Assembly: GCA_020346205.1 (NCBI GenBank)
Contig: CP070776.1
Coordinates: forward strand, 1-20,093
Length of the DNA stretch: 20,093 nucleotides
Direction of reading: 5' to 3'
Source: Deltaproteobacteria bacterium
GTDB taxonomy: Bacteria > Desulfobacterota > Desulfobulbia > Desulfobulbales > BM004
Notes under the pieces: generated by a model
The model's input: only the letters and a program-made list of their open reading frames with translations
Told to the model about the DNA's origin: nothing
Database searches by the model: none
Program-made: the position numbers and the translations under genes
Part shown: in pieces, positions 7,426 to 14,853 of the stretch
How the letters are laid out: each line of letters begins with the position of its first letter
Numbering within the stretch: position 1 is the stretch's first letter

Positions 7426-7677
7426 ATGGATCCTGAAAAAAAACTGAAACTGGAAGAAAACGGATATGAGTTTGACAGTGATTTGTTATGTTTCATAAAC
7501 AGGAAAGATGGGAAAATATTTTCAAGTGCCTGGGTCGATGAAAAAAATCTGAACACTATACAAATAACCATTTCCCTACCCCATGCACCGACCACCTGGA
7601 AAGTATTTCTAAACCCGGACCAGCCCCACCTGGAAATGCAGACCACCCTTTATGAAAAGTATGGTAAGATCCCGTAA
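7426..7677 (+). CDS. Hypothetical protein, 83 aa
   Basis: A soluble, charged protein with no signal peptide or membrane segment; family not recognised. It starts MDPEKKLKLEENGYEFDSD and has a central stretch of alternating hydrophobic residues (TIQITISLP) suggesting a small alpha/beta or beta-sheet fold. Only one cysteine (Cys22) is present. An AGGGGGAA ribosome site lies just before the ATG, and the gene sits 56 bases after the DUF3179 gene and 40 bases before the flavoprotein gene on the same strand, so it is probably co-transcribed with them. Confidence 0.7.
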   Translation: MDPEKKLKLEENGYEFDSDLLCFINRKDGKIFSSAWVDEKNLNTIQITISLPHAPTTWKVFLNPDQPHLEMQTTLYEKYGKIP

Positions 7678-7717
7678 ATAATTTCATATAAGTATATTAT
7701 ATCTGGAGAGATAATCC

Positions 7718-8785
7718 ATGAGTAGCGATGCCCTTTTTTCACCATTCCAGCTAAAGAACTTTACGTTGAAAAACAGGATCGGTGTGGCCCCCATGACCCG
7801 AATGTCATCTGTGAGGGACAGTGTGCCCCGCCAGGATGTTCTGGATTTTCTTGTGCGCCGCGCTGAAAATAATGTGGCTATTGTCTATACCGAGGCTATA
7901 GTCACGGACTACGAAAGTGCTCAGGGATATCCCGGTCAGGCCCGTATAACGACACAACGCCAGATAGAGGCCTGGAAGAAGGTGGTCCGTGCAATTCAGC
8001 AACATGGATCAATAGCAATTCTGCAGATGTTTCACTGCGGCCGCATGGCTTGGCCCGAAGTAAACCCTGCCAACAGGGTGATTGCCCCCAGCGCCCTTAC
8101 CCCGAAACAGGACAATCCACTAACCGGCGAGCCCTATACAGTACCGGATGAGATGAGTCAGTTTGATATAGAGCATGTTATCAACGGCTTTGTGGAAACA
8201 GCCAAAGGAGCGGTAGCAGCAGGCTTTGACGGAATTGAGATACACGGGGCCCACGGCTATCTCATCAACCAGTTTCTCTCCTCATACTGTAATCAGCGGA
8301 CTGACAGCTATGGAGGCACTGTGGAGAACCGCTACCGCTTTGCCCATGAAATTATCCAGGCAGTAAGGCCTTTAGTCCCAGAGAACCGCCTGATGACCTT
8401 CAGAATCTCAAACTGGGGGGTGGCGGATATGGAAGTTTCACTATACAGCAAAGAGGAATATCAGCAGATTATAAAGTTGCTCTCCCGGGAACCCATAGAT
8501 GCCATCTCAGTATCCACCTATGATTTCAGTCAGAAAGCCTTTGATACGGATATGAACATGGCACAGCTTACCCGCAAATTTACAGACCTGCCGATCATGA
8601 TCTGCGGCAGAATCTATGATCGGGAAAGTGCAGATAAGGCCCTTGAGGATGCAGATATTATCCTTAGCGCCAAATCCATACTGTTGAATCCGAACTGGGT
8701 TGCAGACCTGCTGGCCAGGAAACCGATGCAGGATTTTGCATCCGAAGATGCAAATATAGCCTATACGGACACCCCGCTCCCGTGA
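7718..8785 (+). CDS. NADH:flavin oxidoreductase, Old Yellow Enzyme family, 355 aa
   Basis: A full-length FMN-dependent TIM-barrel oxidoreductase. The N-terminus FSPFQLKNFTLKNRIGVAPM is the family's opening strand and FMN-contacting segment. The substrate-binding pair is His176 and His179 in IHGAHGYLINQF, followed by the diagnostic RTDSYGGTVENRYRF. The C-terminal phosphate-binding region includes MICGRIYDRESADKAL. There are no Cys clusters and no extra C-terminal Fe-S/FAD domain, so it is a short single-domain enzyme like YqjM or NemA that reduces activated alkenes, quinones or nitro compounds with NAD(P)H. Actual substrate is unknown. A GGAGAG ribosome site precedes the ATG. It lies between the small hypothetical and nnrU genes, 31 bases from the latter. 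Confidence 0.93.
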   Translation: MSSDALFSPFQLKNFTLKNRIGVAPMTRMSSVRDSVPRQDVLDFLVRRAENNVAIVYTEAIVTDYESAQGYPGQARITTQRQIEAWKKVVRAIQQHGSIAILQMFHCGRMAWPEVNPANRVIAPSALTPKQDNPLTGEPYTVPDEMSQFDIEHVINGFVETAKGAVAAGFDGIEIHGAHGYLINQFLSSYCNQRTDSYGGTVENRYRFAHEIIQAVRPLVPENRLMTFRISNWGVADMEVSLYSKEEYQQIIKLLSREPIDAISVSTYDFSQKAFDTDMNMAQLTRKFTDLPIMICGRIYDRESADKALEDADIILSAKSILLNPNWVADLLARKPMQDFASEDANIAYTDTPLP

Positions 8786-8816
8786 CCTTGATCCACTTGT
8801 TTTTTAAGGAGTATTT

Positions 8817-9509
8817 ATGCAAAGCGAGGAACTGATTCTCTTCTGGTGGCTCATGTTCGGCGGGTCACACATTATTGGCTCCAGCATCCCTGTCCGTACA
8901 TTAGTAATACGCCGTATCGGTACATTGGGATTCAAAGCCATTTACTCCCTTGTTGCCCTGGCCACTTTTATCCCGCTGTGTTATGCCTATTTCACCCACA
9001 GGCATGCAGGTGCGCTTCTCTATACTTCAGGCTACTCCATAAAACTGCTGGCGCAATTTATCATGCTTGCTGCCATTATCGTTCTGCTGCAGGGCCTGGT
9101 AACAGCAAATCCCATGACCACCATGGCAGAGCTATCCGGAAAGGTCATCCGCAGTGGACATGGTATCCAACGCGTTACGCGGCATCCCCAGAATTTTGCC
9201 TTTGCACTCTTCGGAATGGCACACATGCTTGCAAATCCCTATGTAGGCGACTGGATATTCTTCGGTGGGTTTATTGTCTATGGAATAGTAAGCGCCATAC
9301 ATCAGGATAAACGATTGCTTGCCAAGGGTTCGGCCCAGGTGAAGCAGTTTATTGCCGACACTTCAGCCATTCCCTTTGCAGCGATTATGACCGGCAAACA
9401 GAGGCTGACCCCGGGTGAGTATTATCCACCGGCCATGGCAGCCGCCATAGTGCTCTTCATTCTCTTAAGGTTGCTTCATCCCATGCTTTTTGGAGGCTTC
9501 GGGGGCTAA
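8817..9509 (+). CDS. nnrU: NnrU family integral membrane protein, 230 aa
   Basis: About six hydrophobic segments spread over the whole length. The conserved NnrU core RVTRHPQNFAFALFGMAHML (around residues 118-137) is present, a motif that also resembles isoprenylcysteine methyltransferase-like membrane enzymes. NnrU was first described next to denitrification genes under control of the NO-responsive regulator NnrR; its biochemical function is unsettled. An AAGGAG ribosome site precedes the ATG, 31 bases after the flavoprotein stop, so the two are probably co-transcribed. No other denitrification gene is visible, so the role here may be general nitrosative or redox protection (inference). It converges with yaaA. 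Confidence 0.88.
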   Translation: MQSEELILFWWLMFGGSHIIGSSIPVRTLVIRRIGTLGFKAIYSLVALATFIPLCYAYFTHRHAGALLYTSGYSIKLLAQFIMLAAIIVLLQGLVTANPMTTMAELSGKVIRSGHGIQRVTRHPQNFAFALFGMAHMLANPYVGDWIFFGGFIVYGIVSAIHQDKRLLAKGSAQVKQFIADTSAIPFAAIMTGKQRLTPGEYYPPAMAAAIVLFILLRLLHPMLFGGFGG

Positions 9510-9542
9510 GAGCTGTCAGCGATAAACTTTCAACCTCCGTAA

Positions 9543-10307
9543 CTAACCCCTGCAAAACACCAGCTCTTCTTCAGATGATAAAGCTTTATTGAACACATAT
9601 CCCTCGCTGTCAAAGTTTTTAAGATCCTCAGGATCTTCAATGCGGTTCTTTACTGCATAATTGACCATCAGACCGCGGGCGCGCTTGGCATGAATGCCGA
9701 TCACCTTATAAACCCCGTTCTTGTTTTCCTTGAAGGATATTTTTAGTATTTTTCCAACAAGAATTCTGGGATGGATAACCTTGAAATACTCATCAGAGGC
9801 AAGGTTGACCAGTATGGGTTTCTCTTCAAGCTGCAGGTATCTGTTGAGGGCCTCAGTCACCCTAGTGTCCCAGAAGTCGTATAAATTTTTACTGCTTCCT
9901 GTAGCAAGCTTTGTGCCCATTTCCAACCGGTATGGCTGTATAAGATCAAGCGGCCGTATAACACCGTAAAGACCTGAAAGGATACGCATATGGTCCTGGG
10001 CAAAGTTGAGATCATCATCGTTGAATGTATCAGCAGCAAGTCCTGAATATACATCTCCCTTAAAGACGAGCAGCGCCTGCATGGAATTATCCAGGTCAAA
10101 GGGAGTGTGAAAGTCCTGGAACCGCTGCCAGTTTAGCTGGGCCAGCTTTTCACTGATCCCCATGAGATCACCAACTTGAACAGGGTTTAATTTACTAAGC
10201 GTGTCAATAAGAAACTGGCTCTGTTCCAGCATTTCAGGCAAAGTATGGTTTGGATATTGCTGCCCTTTAAAGTCCAGTGTTTTTGACGGTGAAATAACAA
10301 GAATCAT
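9543..10307 (-). CDS. yaaA: Peroxide stress protein YaaA (UPF0246/DUF328), 254 aa
   Basis: The start MILVISPSKTLDF is the unmistakable opening of the YaaA family, and the signature segments LVFKGDVYSGL, RILSGLYGVIRPLDLIQPYRLEMG and NLASDEYFKV all follow in order. Length is normal (E. coli YaaA is 258). YaaA in E. coli is induced by OxyR and lowers free iron during hydrogen peroxide stress, limiting Fenton damage; DNA-binding activity has been reported. The protein is cytoplasmic. The gene converges with nnrU (33 bases between stops) and lies downstream of, and 78 bases from, the sulfite reductase gene on the same strand. The start lacks a strong ribosome site. Confidence 0.96.
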   Translation of the reverse strand: MILVISPSKTLDFKGQQYPNHTLPEMLEQSQFLIDTLSKLNPVQVGDLMGISEKLAQLNWQRFQDFHTPFDLDNSMQALLVFKGDVYSGLAADTFNDDDLNFAQDHMRILSGLYGVIRPLDLIQPYRLEMGTKLATGSSKNLYDFWDTRVTEALNRYLQLEEKPILVNLASDEYFKVIHPRILVGKILKISFKENKNGVYKVIGIHAKRARGLMVNYAVKNRIEDPEDLKNFDSEGYVFNKALSSEEELVFCRG

Positions 10308-10385
10308 GTCTTATCTTCAGTCGTTTTTATCGGTTGGCAATAATTCTTTAATTCTTTAATTTTTAATTCTGAATTTATAGTTTAT

Positions 10386-11042
10386 CTAATACCTTGTTTT
10401 TCCTCTAACGCCAATTTTCTTCCAGAATTCTTCAATATCTGTTCTGCGCATAAAGCGGCCGGTCCTTTCCATTTTCCTGGCATTGTCCCGGTAGAATTCA
10501 AGACATTTGCCCAGCAGCTCAATCACCTCTTCATCACTCAGATCTTCAGCAACAATATCAGCAATGCGCGGGCACCCGCCACCATTTCCACCGAATACCA
10601 GGGTCCAGCCGTTCTTCTTGCCAAATACCCCTATATCACGGACGTAACTTTCGCAACAGTTTAAAGGGCAGCCGGATATGCCCACCTTGGTTTTTGCTGG
10701 CAGAGGGAGGTCACCAAACGCCTTTTCAATCTTTTCTCCCAGTTCCAGCGAATCCTGGCGGCCATACTTGCACCACTTAATCCCTGGGCAGGCCTGGATA
10801 TAATGGATGCCGACAGGCTTTTGAGGCCCGGTTTTTTCTCCCAGTTCCTGCCATATCTGCTCCGCAGTTTCCTGAGTATGTCCGACAATGGCCAGGCGCT
10901 GAGCCGAGGTGATTTTGAAAAAGGGGATATTATGCTTTTTGGCGATCTCAGTCACCTTTTCTAGGTACTCTGTAGAAAGCACACCCATCTTGATGCCGGG
11001 AAGCACGTTATATGTTTTATTCATGTTTAGTTTCTCACTCAT
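10386..11042 (-). CDS. Small monomeric siroheme sulfite reductase, 218 aa
   Basis: A single nitrite/sulfite-reductase half-unit: an N-terminal ferredoxin-like domain (about residues 8-70) followed by the siroheme-[4Fe-4S] domain. The cluster ligands are Cys85-x5-Cys91 (ACPGIKWCKYG) and Cys125-x3-Cys129 (SGCPLNCC), the last bridging to siroheme iron. The length matches the low-molecular-weight assimilatory-type sulfite reductase known from Desulfovibrio vulgaris. It would reduce sulfite (or nitrite) by six electrons in the cytoplasm; the electron donor is not visible here. No ferredoxin domain is inserted, unlike Fsr or dissimilatory DsrA/B. The ATG at 11042 has an AAGGTG ribosome site. The upstream FNR-type palindrome suggests anaerobic or NO-linked control. 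Confidence 0.88.
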   Translation of the reverse strand: MSEKLNMNKTYNVLPGIKMGVLSTEYLEKVTEIAKKHNIPFFKITSAQRLAIVGHTQETAEQIWQELGEKTGPQKPVGIHYIQACPGIKWCKYGRQDSLELGEKIEKAFGDLPLPAKTKVGISGCPLNCCESYVRDIGVFGKKNGWTLVFGGNGGGCPRIADIVAEDLSDEEVIELLGKCLEFYRDNARKMERTGRFMRRTDIEEFWKKIGVRGKTRY

Positions 11043-11084
11043 AAATACACCTTGAATGTTAGTGATTTAGCTTTATTGAGAGTT

Positions 11085-11125
11085 ACTCTAGCTGATTTCC
11101 ACAATAATTCATTGATATAAGTCAA
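11085..11125 (-). promoter_or_regulatory. CRP/FNR-type site with class II -10 spacing
   Basis: TTGATATAAGTCAA (11112-11125) is a near-perfect FNR-family palindrome (TTGAY-N4-RTCAA). On the minus strand a -10-like TAGAGT occupies 11090-11085, 21 bases past the site, placing the palindrome centre about 41 bases before a start near 11078, upstream of the sulfite reductase ATG at 11042. The divergent transporter gene starts 129 bases away on the other side and is a less likely target. Confidence 0.65.
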
Positions 11126-11253
11126 ATAGACTATTAGCTATCAGCATTCAGGAGTCATATTAAGGACTAATTTTTTTATCCATAAACCAGCACCTAGCAT
11201 CCAGTATATTTATATCTTTTAAAATAAACACTGTCCGATTATCCTGTGCCCCC

Positions 11254-12192
11254 ATGTCTGAAGCAGAAACCCCAAACTATCTCAATACCCAGCTGCCACT
11301 ATGGAGCGTTCACTGCCTGATGCTCATTGCATCAATTATTGTGTCCAGTTCATTTACAGTGGGTGAGGCCATTACCCATGGTTTGGATCCATCTGTTCTG
11401 CTCCTGGTACGTTACGTGGTGGCAGTACTCTGCCTGGCGCCTGTTCTTGTGTTAAATCACGGATTTTTTCTACCAAATGTCAAACAGCTCGGTGGTTACT
11501 CGTTGATCAGTGCCAGCACCGTGGGTTTTTTCTGGTGTATGTTTGAATCGCTGCGCTACACCAATGCTTTGAATACCAGTATTATATTCACACTGGTTCC
11601 TGGAATATCAGGTATTTACAGCGCCATATTCCTGAAAGAACGTCTGGGACGCGGCCGCCTCTGGGCTCTGTTTTTCGGCATGGCCGGAGCCCTGTGGGTG
11701 ATATTCAGGGGAGATATCAAACGCCTGCTTGGTTTGGAGGTGAATTACGGCGACCTGCTTTTCCTGGCCGGCTGTTTTATGATGGCTGCCTATACTCCTC
11801 TCGTGAAACGCATCCACCGGCAGGAATCCATGGTTGTCATGACTTTCTGGGTATTGCTCACAGGGTCTGCCTGGCTGCTTATACTATCCTTTTCAGATCT
11901 GGGTACGGTTGGCTGGCAGGAGGTTGAAATGAAGGTCTGGATCGGCATCGTCTACCTGGCAATATTTTCAACGATCATCACTTTTTACCTGACACATATT
12001 TCAACACTCTACCTTGGCCCAACACGGGTCATGGCCTACAGCTATTTTTATCCTGCCTTTGTATTGGTAATTAACTGGGGACTTGGCAAGGGGTTGCCAC
12101 CTGCTATAATCCTGCCCGGTGTAGCAGTAGTAACACTGGCTACGGTGGTACTGCAGCGTGAGTCAAGAAAAGATAAGAGTGAGGAACTATGA
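11254..12192 (+). CDS. EamA/DMT-family inner-membrane transporter, 312 aa
   Basis: About ten hydrophobic segments in two five-helix EamA repeats (about residues 17-150 and 165-300), the usual arrangement and size for drug/metabolite transporters such as RhaT/YdcZ relatives. The first repeat contains SSSFTVGEAITHG and a LLVRYVVAVL helix; the end of each repeat has the typical GxxxxGxxLI-like helix (GMAGALWVIFRGD). The substrate is unknown; amino acid or nucleoside-type metabolite export is common in the family. The first ten or so residues are hydrophilic and no good ribosome site precedes the ATG, so the start is less certain. It stands alone, convergent with the small four-Cys gene. Confidence 0.88.
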   Translation: MSEAETPNYLNTQLPLWSVHCLMLIASIIVSSSFTVGEAITHGLDPSVLLLVRYVVAVLCLAPVLVLNHGFFLPNVKQLGGYSLISASTVGFFWCMFESLRYTNALNTSIIFTLVPGISGIYSAIFLKERLGRGRLWALFFGMAGALWVIFRGDIKRLLGLEVNYGDLLFLAGCFMMAAYTPLVKRIHRQESMVVMTFWVLLTGSAWLLILSFSDLGTVGWQEVEMKVWIGIVYLAIFSTIITFYLTHISTLYLGPTRVMAYSYFYPAFVLVINWGLGKGLPPAIILPGVAVVTLATVVLQRESRKDKSEEL

Positions 12193-12363
12193 GAGATGTA
12201 AACCAAGCTCTGGAAAGTTAATGGTGGATTCAGAGAGAAGATGTTCAAAGGCAGGAAACAAAAAAGTACGGTATTCATGAGTTGGGCCAAACTCAGATTT
12301 CAAGAAACTGGTGCTAAAGTTAATAAACTTCAGGTACTAAGAAAATACCTTTAACCAGCACTT

Positions 12364-12588
12364 CTAAGGCATGCCAAGAATTACGCTTACCTTGAAAAGG
12401 TCTTCCGGAAAAAGGTTTCCAGGCACCTCCTCCAAGCCCAGGGCCTCTGCTACAATGAACCTGGCGCATTGCTTACTTCCGCTGCCGCAGAATTTTCTCT
12501 TCAGGTCCTCTCTTTCTTTGGCAGTATGCGCTTTGGGCAATTGATCGTTGAAAAAAGGACACTCATTAATGATTGCACAATTCTTCAT
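12364..12588 (-). CDS. Small four-cysteine protein, 74 aa
   Basis: Four cysteines are spaced Cys4-x5-Cys10-x23-Cys34-x6-Cys41, in the contexts CAIINECPFF and KFCGSGSKQCARF. The same arrangement (a CPFF motif, a LKRKYC motif and a CxRY/F motif) occurs in small or domain-sized proteins of many anaerobes, often attached to signalling proteins; a metal or Fe-S site is likely but unproven. An AGAGGGAAG ribosome site precedes the ATG. A questionable 64-codon frame upstream overlaps its start by ATGA, but shows no supporting feature. The gene converges with the EamA transporter; the 171 bases between hold nothing recognisable. Confidence 0.7.
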   Translation of the reverse strand: MKNCAIINECPFFNDQLPKAHTAKEREDLKRKFCGSGSKQCARFIVAEALGLEEVPGNLFPEDLFKVSVILGMP

Positions 12589-12710
12589 GATCTTCCCTCT
12601 CTGCTCTCCGGCTTGATTGCCTCCTGTTCTGTTTCTTGACCAATACAGGTCAATTTCAGGTTTATCTTGGAAAGGGAAGATATTGATGCTCCCCTTTCAT
12701 GCATTTTTAT

Positions 12711-12764
12711 GGTCTGCAAGTCAGGGGATTTCTGGGTATCTTTCAGGAATGACTCCTGCAGACC
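12711..12764. repeat. Imperfect inverted repeat with long arms
   Basis: GGTCTGCAAGTCA (12711-12723) pairs with TGACTCCTGCAGACC (12750-12764); eight and five base pairs are separated by a 2-base bulge, around a 26-base loop. No T-run follows on either strand. It may be a structured RNA end or a remnant of a mobile or intergenic repeat element. Confidence 0.45.
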
Positions 12765-12912
12765 CCTTATATAATGCAAGAAACAAGCCTGTTGTTAGGA
12801 AAACCGGCAGGAATTATTTAAAATGATATAGATTCCAAGTAGTTGGTATGCATATTGTGTGGCAGTTGAAATGCGCAACACAGTTGCATGATGGGACAAT
12901 AGATTAGAATAA

Positions 12913-12970
12913 TTGACAATATTTGTCAGAGTTTGACCATTTTAAGGACGCCTGGGATTAGTATTGTCAA
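12913..12970. promoter_or_regulatory. Cluster of TTGACAAT palindromic elements
   Basis: TGACAA-TAT-TTGTCA forms a 15-base palindrome at 12914-12928. TTGACAATA (12913-12921) recurs inverted as TATTGTCAA at 12962-12970. Two or three half-sites upstream of the gene at 13101 suggest a regulator-binding region; spacing does not fit FNR (3 rather than 4 central bases). Confidence 0.4.
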
Positions 12971-13100
12971 CCTGGGAATTATTCTTATCTTATTATATAT
13001 AAAGTGAATTAAAAACTATCCGGACGGCTTTATATGTCCGTTGCCAATTGCGAACTTGAAAATACGTATTGAGTCGGCTTCTGCTGACAGGAGGTTTGTC

Positions 13101-13340
13101 ATGGCAAGTAGAGCATACTGTTCAAGCGCAGCTGAGGAATTGGAGTTCTGGAGCAGCAGGCTCCATGAACTGTCCAAGAAAATCGATAGTGTACCTTCTA
13201 TCGATAAATATAGACTGTTGCCCCATATTGAAGAGCTGCATATCCTTATGACAGAGATGGATGATCGTCTCTGTGATATGATGAATGCCTGCTCGGCAGT
13301 TGAAAGCTTTAAAGAGGAGGAAACACGCCTGGAAGCATAA
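13101..13340 (+). CDS. Small helical protein, 79 aa
   Basis: Family not recognised. The protein is almost entirely helical, with two amphipathic helices: about residues 9-30 (AEELEFWSSRLHELSKKID) and 37-62 (PHIEELHILMTEMDDRLCDM), joined by a short SVPSIDKYR turn, suggesting a helical hairpin or coiled coil that dimerises. Cys residues are at 7, 58 and 64. The ATG at 13101 is preceded by a strong AGGAGG ribosome site, which decides this start over an upstream in-frame ATG at 13041. It has its own intrinsic terminator and an elaborate upstream region, so it is probably a monocistronic, regulated small gene. Confidence 0.75.
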   Translation: MASRAYCSSAAEELEFWSSRLHELSKKIDSVPSIDKYRLLPHIEELHILMTEMDDRLCDMMNACSAVESFKEEETRLEA

Positions 13341-13392
13341 CTTAAGATCATAAAATAAATGTAATGGCGCGTATGACGTCATTTGAACAGGG

Positions 13393-13422
13393 AGCCGTGG
13401 TAGACTTAAGCCGCGGCTTTTT
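13393..13422 (+). terminator. Rho-independent terminator
   Basis: AGCCGTGG (13393-13400) pairs with CCGCGGCT (13411-13418), one G-U pair, with loop TAGACTTAAG, followed by TTTTT. It lies 52 bases after the stop of the 79-residue protein gene. Confidence 0.85.
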
Positions 13423-13485
13423 CTTACTTTTTCCCTTCAGTCTTATCCCCTTGCGTAGCAAGCCTTTCTCCTTTAACCTTTAGAA

Positions 13486-14286
13486 ATGACAAAATCTTCT
13501 CTTACTGCACTGGACATCTATAAAAAATTACCGCAAACCAACTGCACCAAGTGCCACCTTCCTTCCTGTCTGGCGTTTGCCGCAGCTATCGTGGCTGGTA
13601 GCAAAAAGCTGCAGGACTGTCCGGATCTCTCACCTGAAAGCAAGGCAGAGCTCTTAACACAGCTTCACAAACCTGACCCCATGGAAATTGAGCAGGCGCT
13701 GTTTGTGGATAAACTGCAGAAGAAAATGGAGACCGTAAACCTGGAGGCGGTTGCTCCGCTTATAGGTGCATTCGTGAAAAACGACAGGATTACCATTAAT
13801 TCTCTTGGAAAGGATTTCACCTTTGATCGCAGAGGTAATATGACCTCGGAATGCCATATTATCTCCTGGGTGCAGGCACCTATGCTCTCATATATCACCT
13901 ATAAGACCCATGCGGATATTACCGGTAACTGGATATCATTCCGGGAGATAAAAGGCGGCATTGAATGGCAGACTCTTTTTGCCAACCGCTGTGAAGAACC
14001 GCTTCGAAGACTTGCAGATGAAAATCCAGGCCTGCTCAATGATCTCATCGACCTGTTCATGGGTGAAACCATTGACTGGTATGATGCGGATATAGCTCTG
14101 CTCCTCCATCCTCTGCCCAAATTCCCCATCCTAATTTGCTACCAGGCCCCGGAAGATGACCTTGAGTCGAAGCTCACCATCTTTTTTGATGAATGCTGCG
14201 GCATAAACCTGCACATCAAATCCATCTTTACCCTCTGTTACGGTTTGGTGCAGATGTTCACCAAGATTGCTGAGCATCACCTGTAA
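13486..14286 (+). CDS. Fe-S (PF04060-type) plus DUF3786 protein, 266 aa
   Basis: The N-terminus is a four-Cys [4Fe-4S] domain of the kind found in the corrinoid/Fe-S protein and RnfB: Cys20-x2-Cys23-x4-Cys28-x16-Cys45, in TNCTKCHLPSCLAFAAAI. Residues about 70-260 match DUF3786, including the segments ITINSLGKDFTFD, YKTHADITGNWISFREIKGG and LLLHPLPKFPILICYQAPED. This combination is common in anaerobes with corrinoid or acetyl-CoA pathway proteins, but its function is not established. The protein is soluble, with no signal peptide. The ribosome site before the ATG is weak. It follows the terminator of the small helical gene and converges with the cupin gene. Confidence 0.85.
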   Translation: MTKSSLTALDIYKKLPQTNCTKCHLPSCLAFAAAIVAGSKKLQDCPDLSPESKAELLTQLHKPDPMEIEQALFVDKLQKKMETVNLEAVAPLIGAFVKNDRITINSLGKDFTFDRRGNMTSECHIISWVQAPMLSYITYKTHADITGNWISFREIKGGIEWQTLFANRCEEPLRRLADENPGLLNDLIDLFMGETIDWYDADIALLLHPLPKFPILICYQAPEDDLESKLTIFFDECCGINLHIKSIFTLCYGLVQMFTKIAEHHL

Positions 14287-14320
14287 GGGTAGTGTTGGAA
14301 CACTTCATTTCTCTCCCTTA
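14284..14320. terminator. Nested hairpin between convergent genes
   Basis: The outer arms TAAGGG (14284-14289) and CCCTTA (14315-14320) enclose the inner hairpin AGTGTT/AACACT (14291-14304). It lies at the meeting point of the DUF3786 and cupin genes and may act as a bidirectional transcript end, but there is no clear T-run. Confidence 0.3.
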
Positions 14321-14326
14321 GGGTAA

Positions 14327-14671
14327 TTACACCAGGGGCGGGCTGTGATGCACAAAGAGCCGTAGGGGCCCTTCCCCTGTGTTGCGGGTGCCATGTTCCC
14401 CCTGTGCCGGTATAAAGAGGTAATCACCGGGTTCGATCGGCTGCCAGCTGCCATTGACATAGGTCTCTCCATGCCCCTGGACTACAAAGACAGAATCTGC
14501 CTGTTCCTCATGTGTATGGATCGGGGTTTCTGAACCGGGGGCGATTTCAATCAGGCAGACACTGGCCATGTTGGTTTCCTTGCCGGTTATAAATATCGCG
14601 GCCTTGACATTGTCGAACGTAGGATGCTTGGTAAAAATCATTTCCCGCTGGGGATAAAATTTTGTCTCCAT
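14327..14671 (-). CDS. Single-domain cupin, 114 aa
   Basis: A small beta-barrel protein with both cupin motifs. Motif 1 gives His52 and His54 (PIHTHEE), with Asp59 at the place of the usual Glu, before Gly66. Motif 2 gives PGDYLFIP and His93 (QGEHGTRN). Two histidines, one acid and one more histidine suggest a bound divalent metal. Single-domain cupins include dioxygenases, isomerases and binding proteins, so the substrate is unknown. An AAGGAG ribosome site precedes the ATG. A minus-strand promoter is visible at 14742-14771, divergent from the next gene. Confidence 0.88.
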   Translation of the reverse strand: METKFYPQREMIFTKHPTFDNVKAAIFITGKETNMASVCLIEIAPGSETPIHTHEEQADSVFVVQGHGETYVNGSWQPIEPGDYLFIPAQGEHGTRNTGEGPLRLFVHHSPPLV

Positions 14672-14741
14672 GGCTTACTCCTTTTCCCAGAATTTTGCCG
14701 AAAGCAGCCTGTCGTATGAATATGATAAGAATTGTGTATAA

Positions 14742-14771
14742 ATTATAACAGGGAAAGGAGATTTTTTACAA
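14742..14771 (-). promoter_or_regulatory. Sigma70-like promoter of the cupin gene
   Basis: On the minus strand TTGTAA (14771-14766) and TATAAT (14747-14742) are separated by 18 bases. The -10 is a perfect match and the -35 matches at four of six positions. It is 71 bases upstream of the cupin ATG. Confidence 0.5.
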
Positions 14772-14791
14772 AGATTTTAGTCCTTCACCTT

Positions 14792-14820
14792 TTGACCTTC
14801 ATCCTCATAATGCTTATAAT
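14792..14820 (+). promoter_or_regulatory. Near-consensus sigma70 promoter
   Basis: TTGACC (14792-14797) and TATAAT (14815-14820) are separated by exactly 17 bases, close to the ideal housekeeping promoter, with 33 bases between -10 and the ATG at 14854. It should give strong expression of the following gene. Confidence 0.75.
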
Positions 14821-14853
14821 TTATTTTTGTAAAAAGCATCAGCAGGAGTTGGA

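Larger units (their letters stand above)
12589..13100. other. Gene-poor stretch of about 510 bases
   Basis: No convincing gene is seen on either strand. It contains the imperfect inverted repeat at 12711-12764 and a cluster of TTGACAAT/ATTGTCAA elements at 12913-12970, and becomes AT-rich before the small helical gene at 13101. A TATATATAAA stretch near 12996-13005 may serve as that gene's -10 region. Confidence 0.5.

Noticed and set aside
12585..12779. 64-codon minus-strand frame whose TGA overlaps the four-Cys gene's ATG
   Set aside because: It begins at TTG without a ribosome site, shows no motif or hydrophobic pattern, and spans the inverted repeat; the ATGA overlap alone is not enough.
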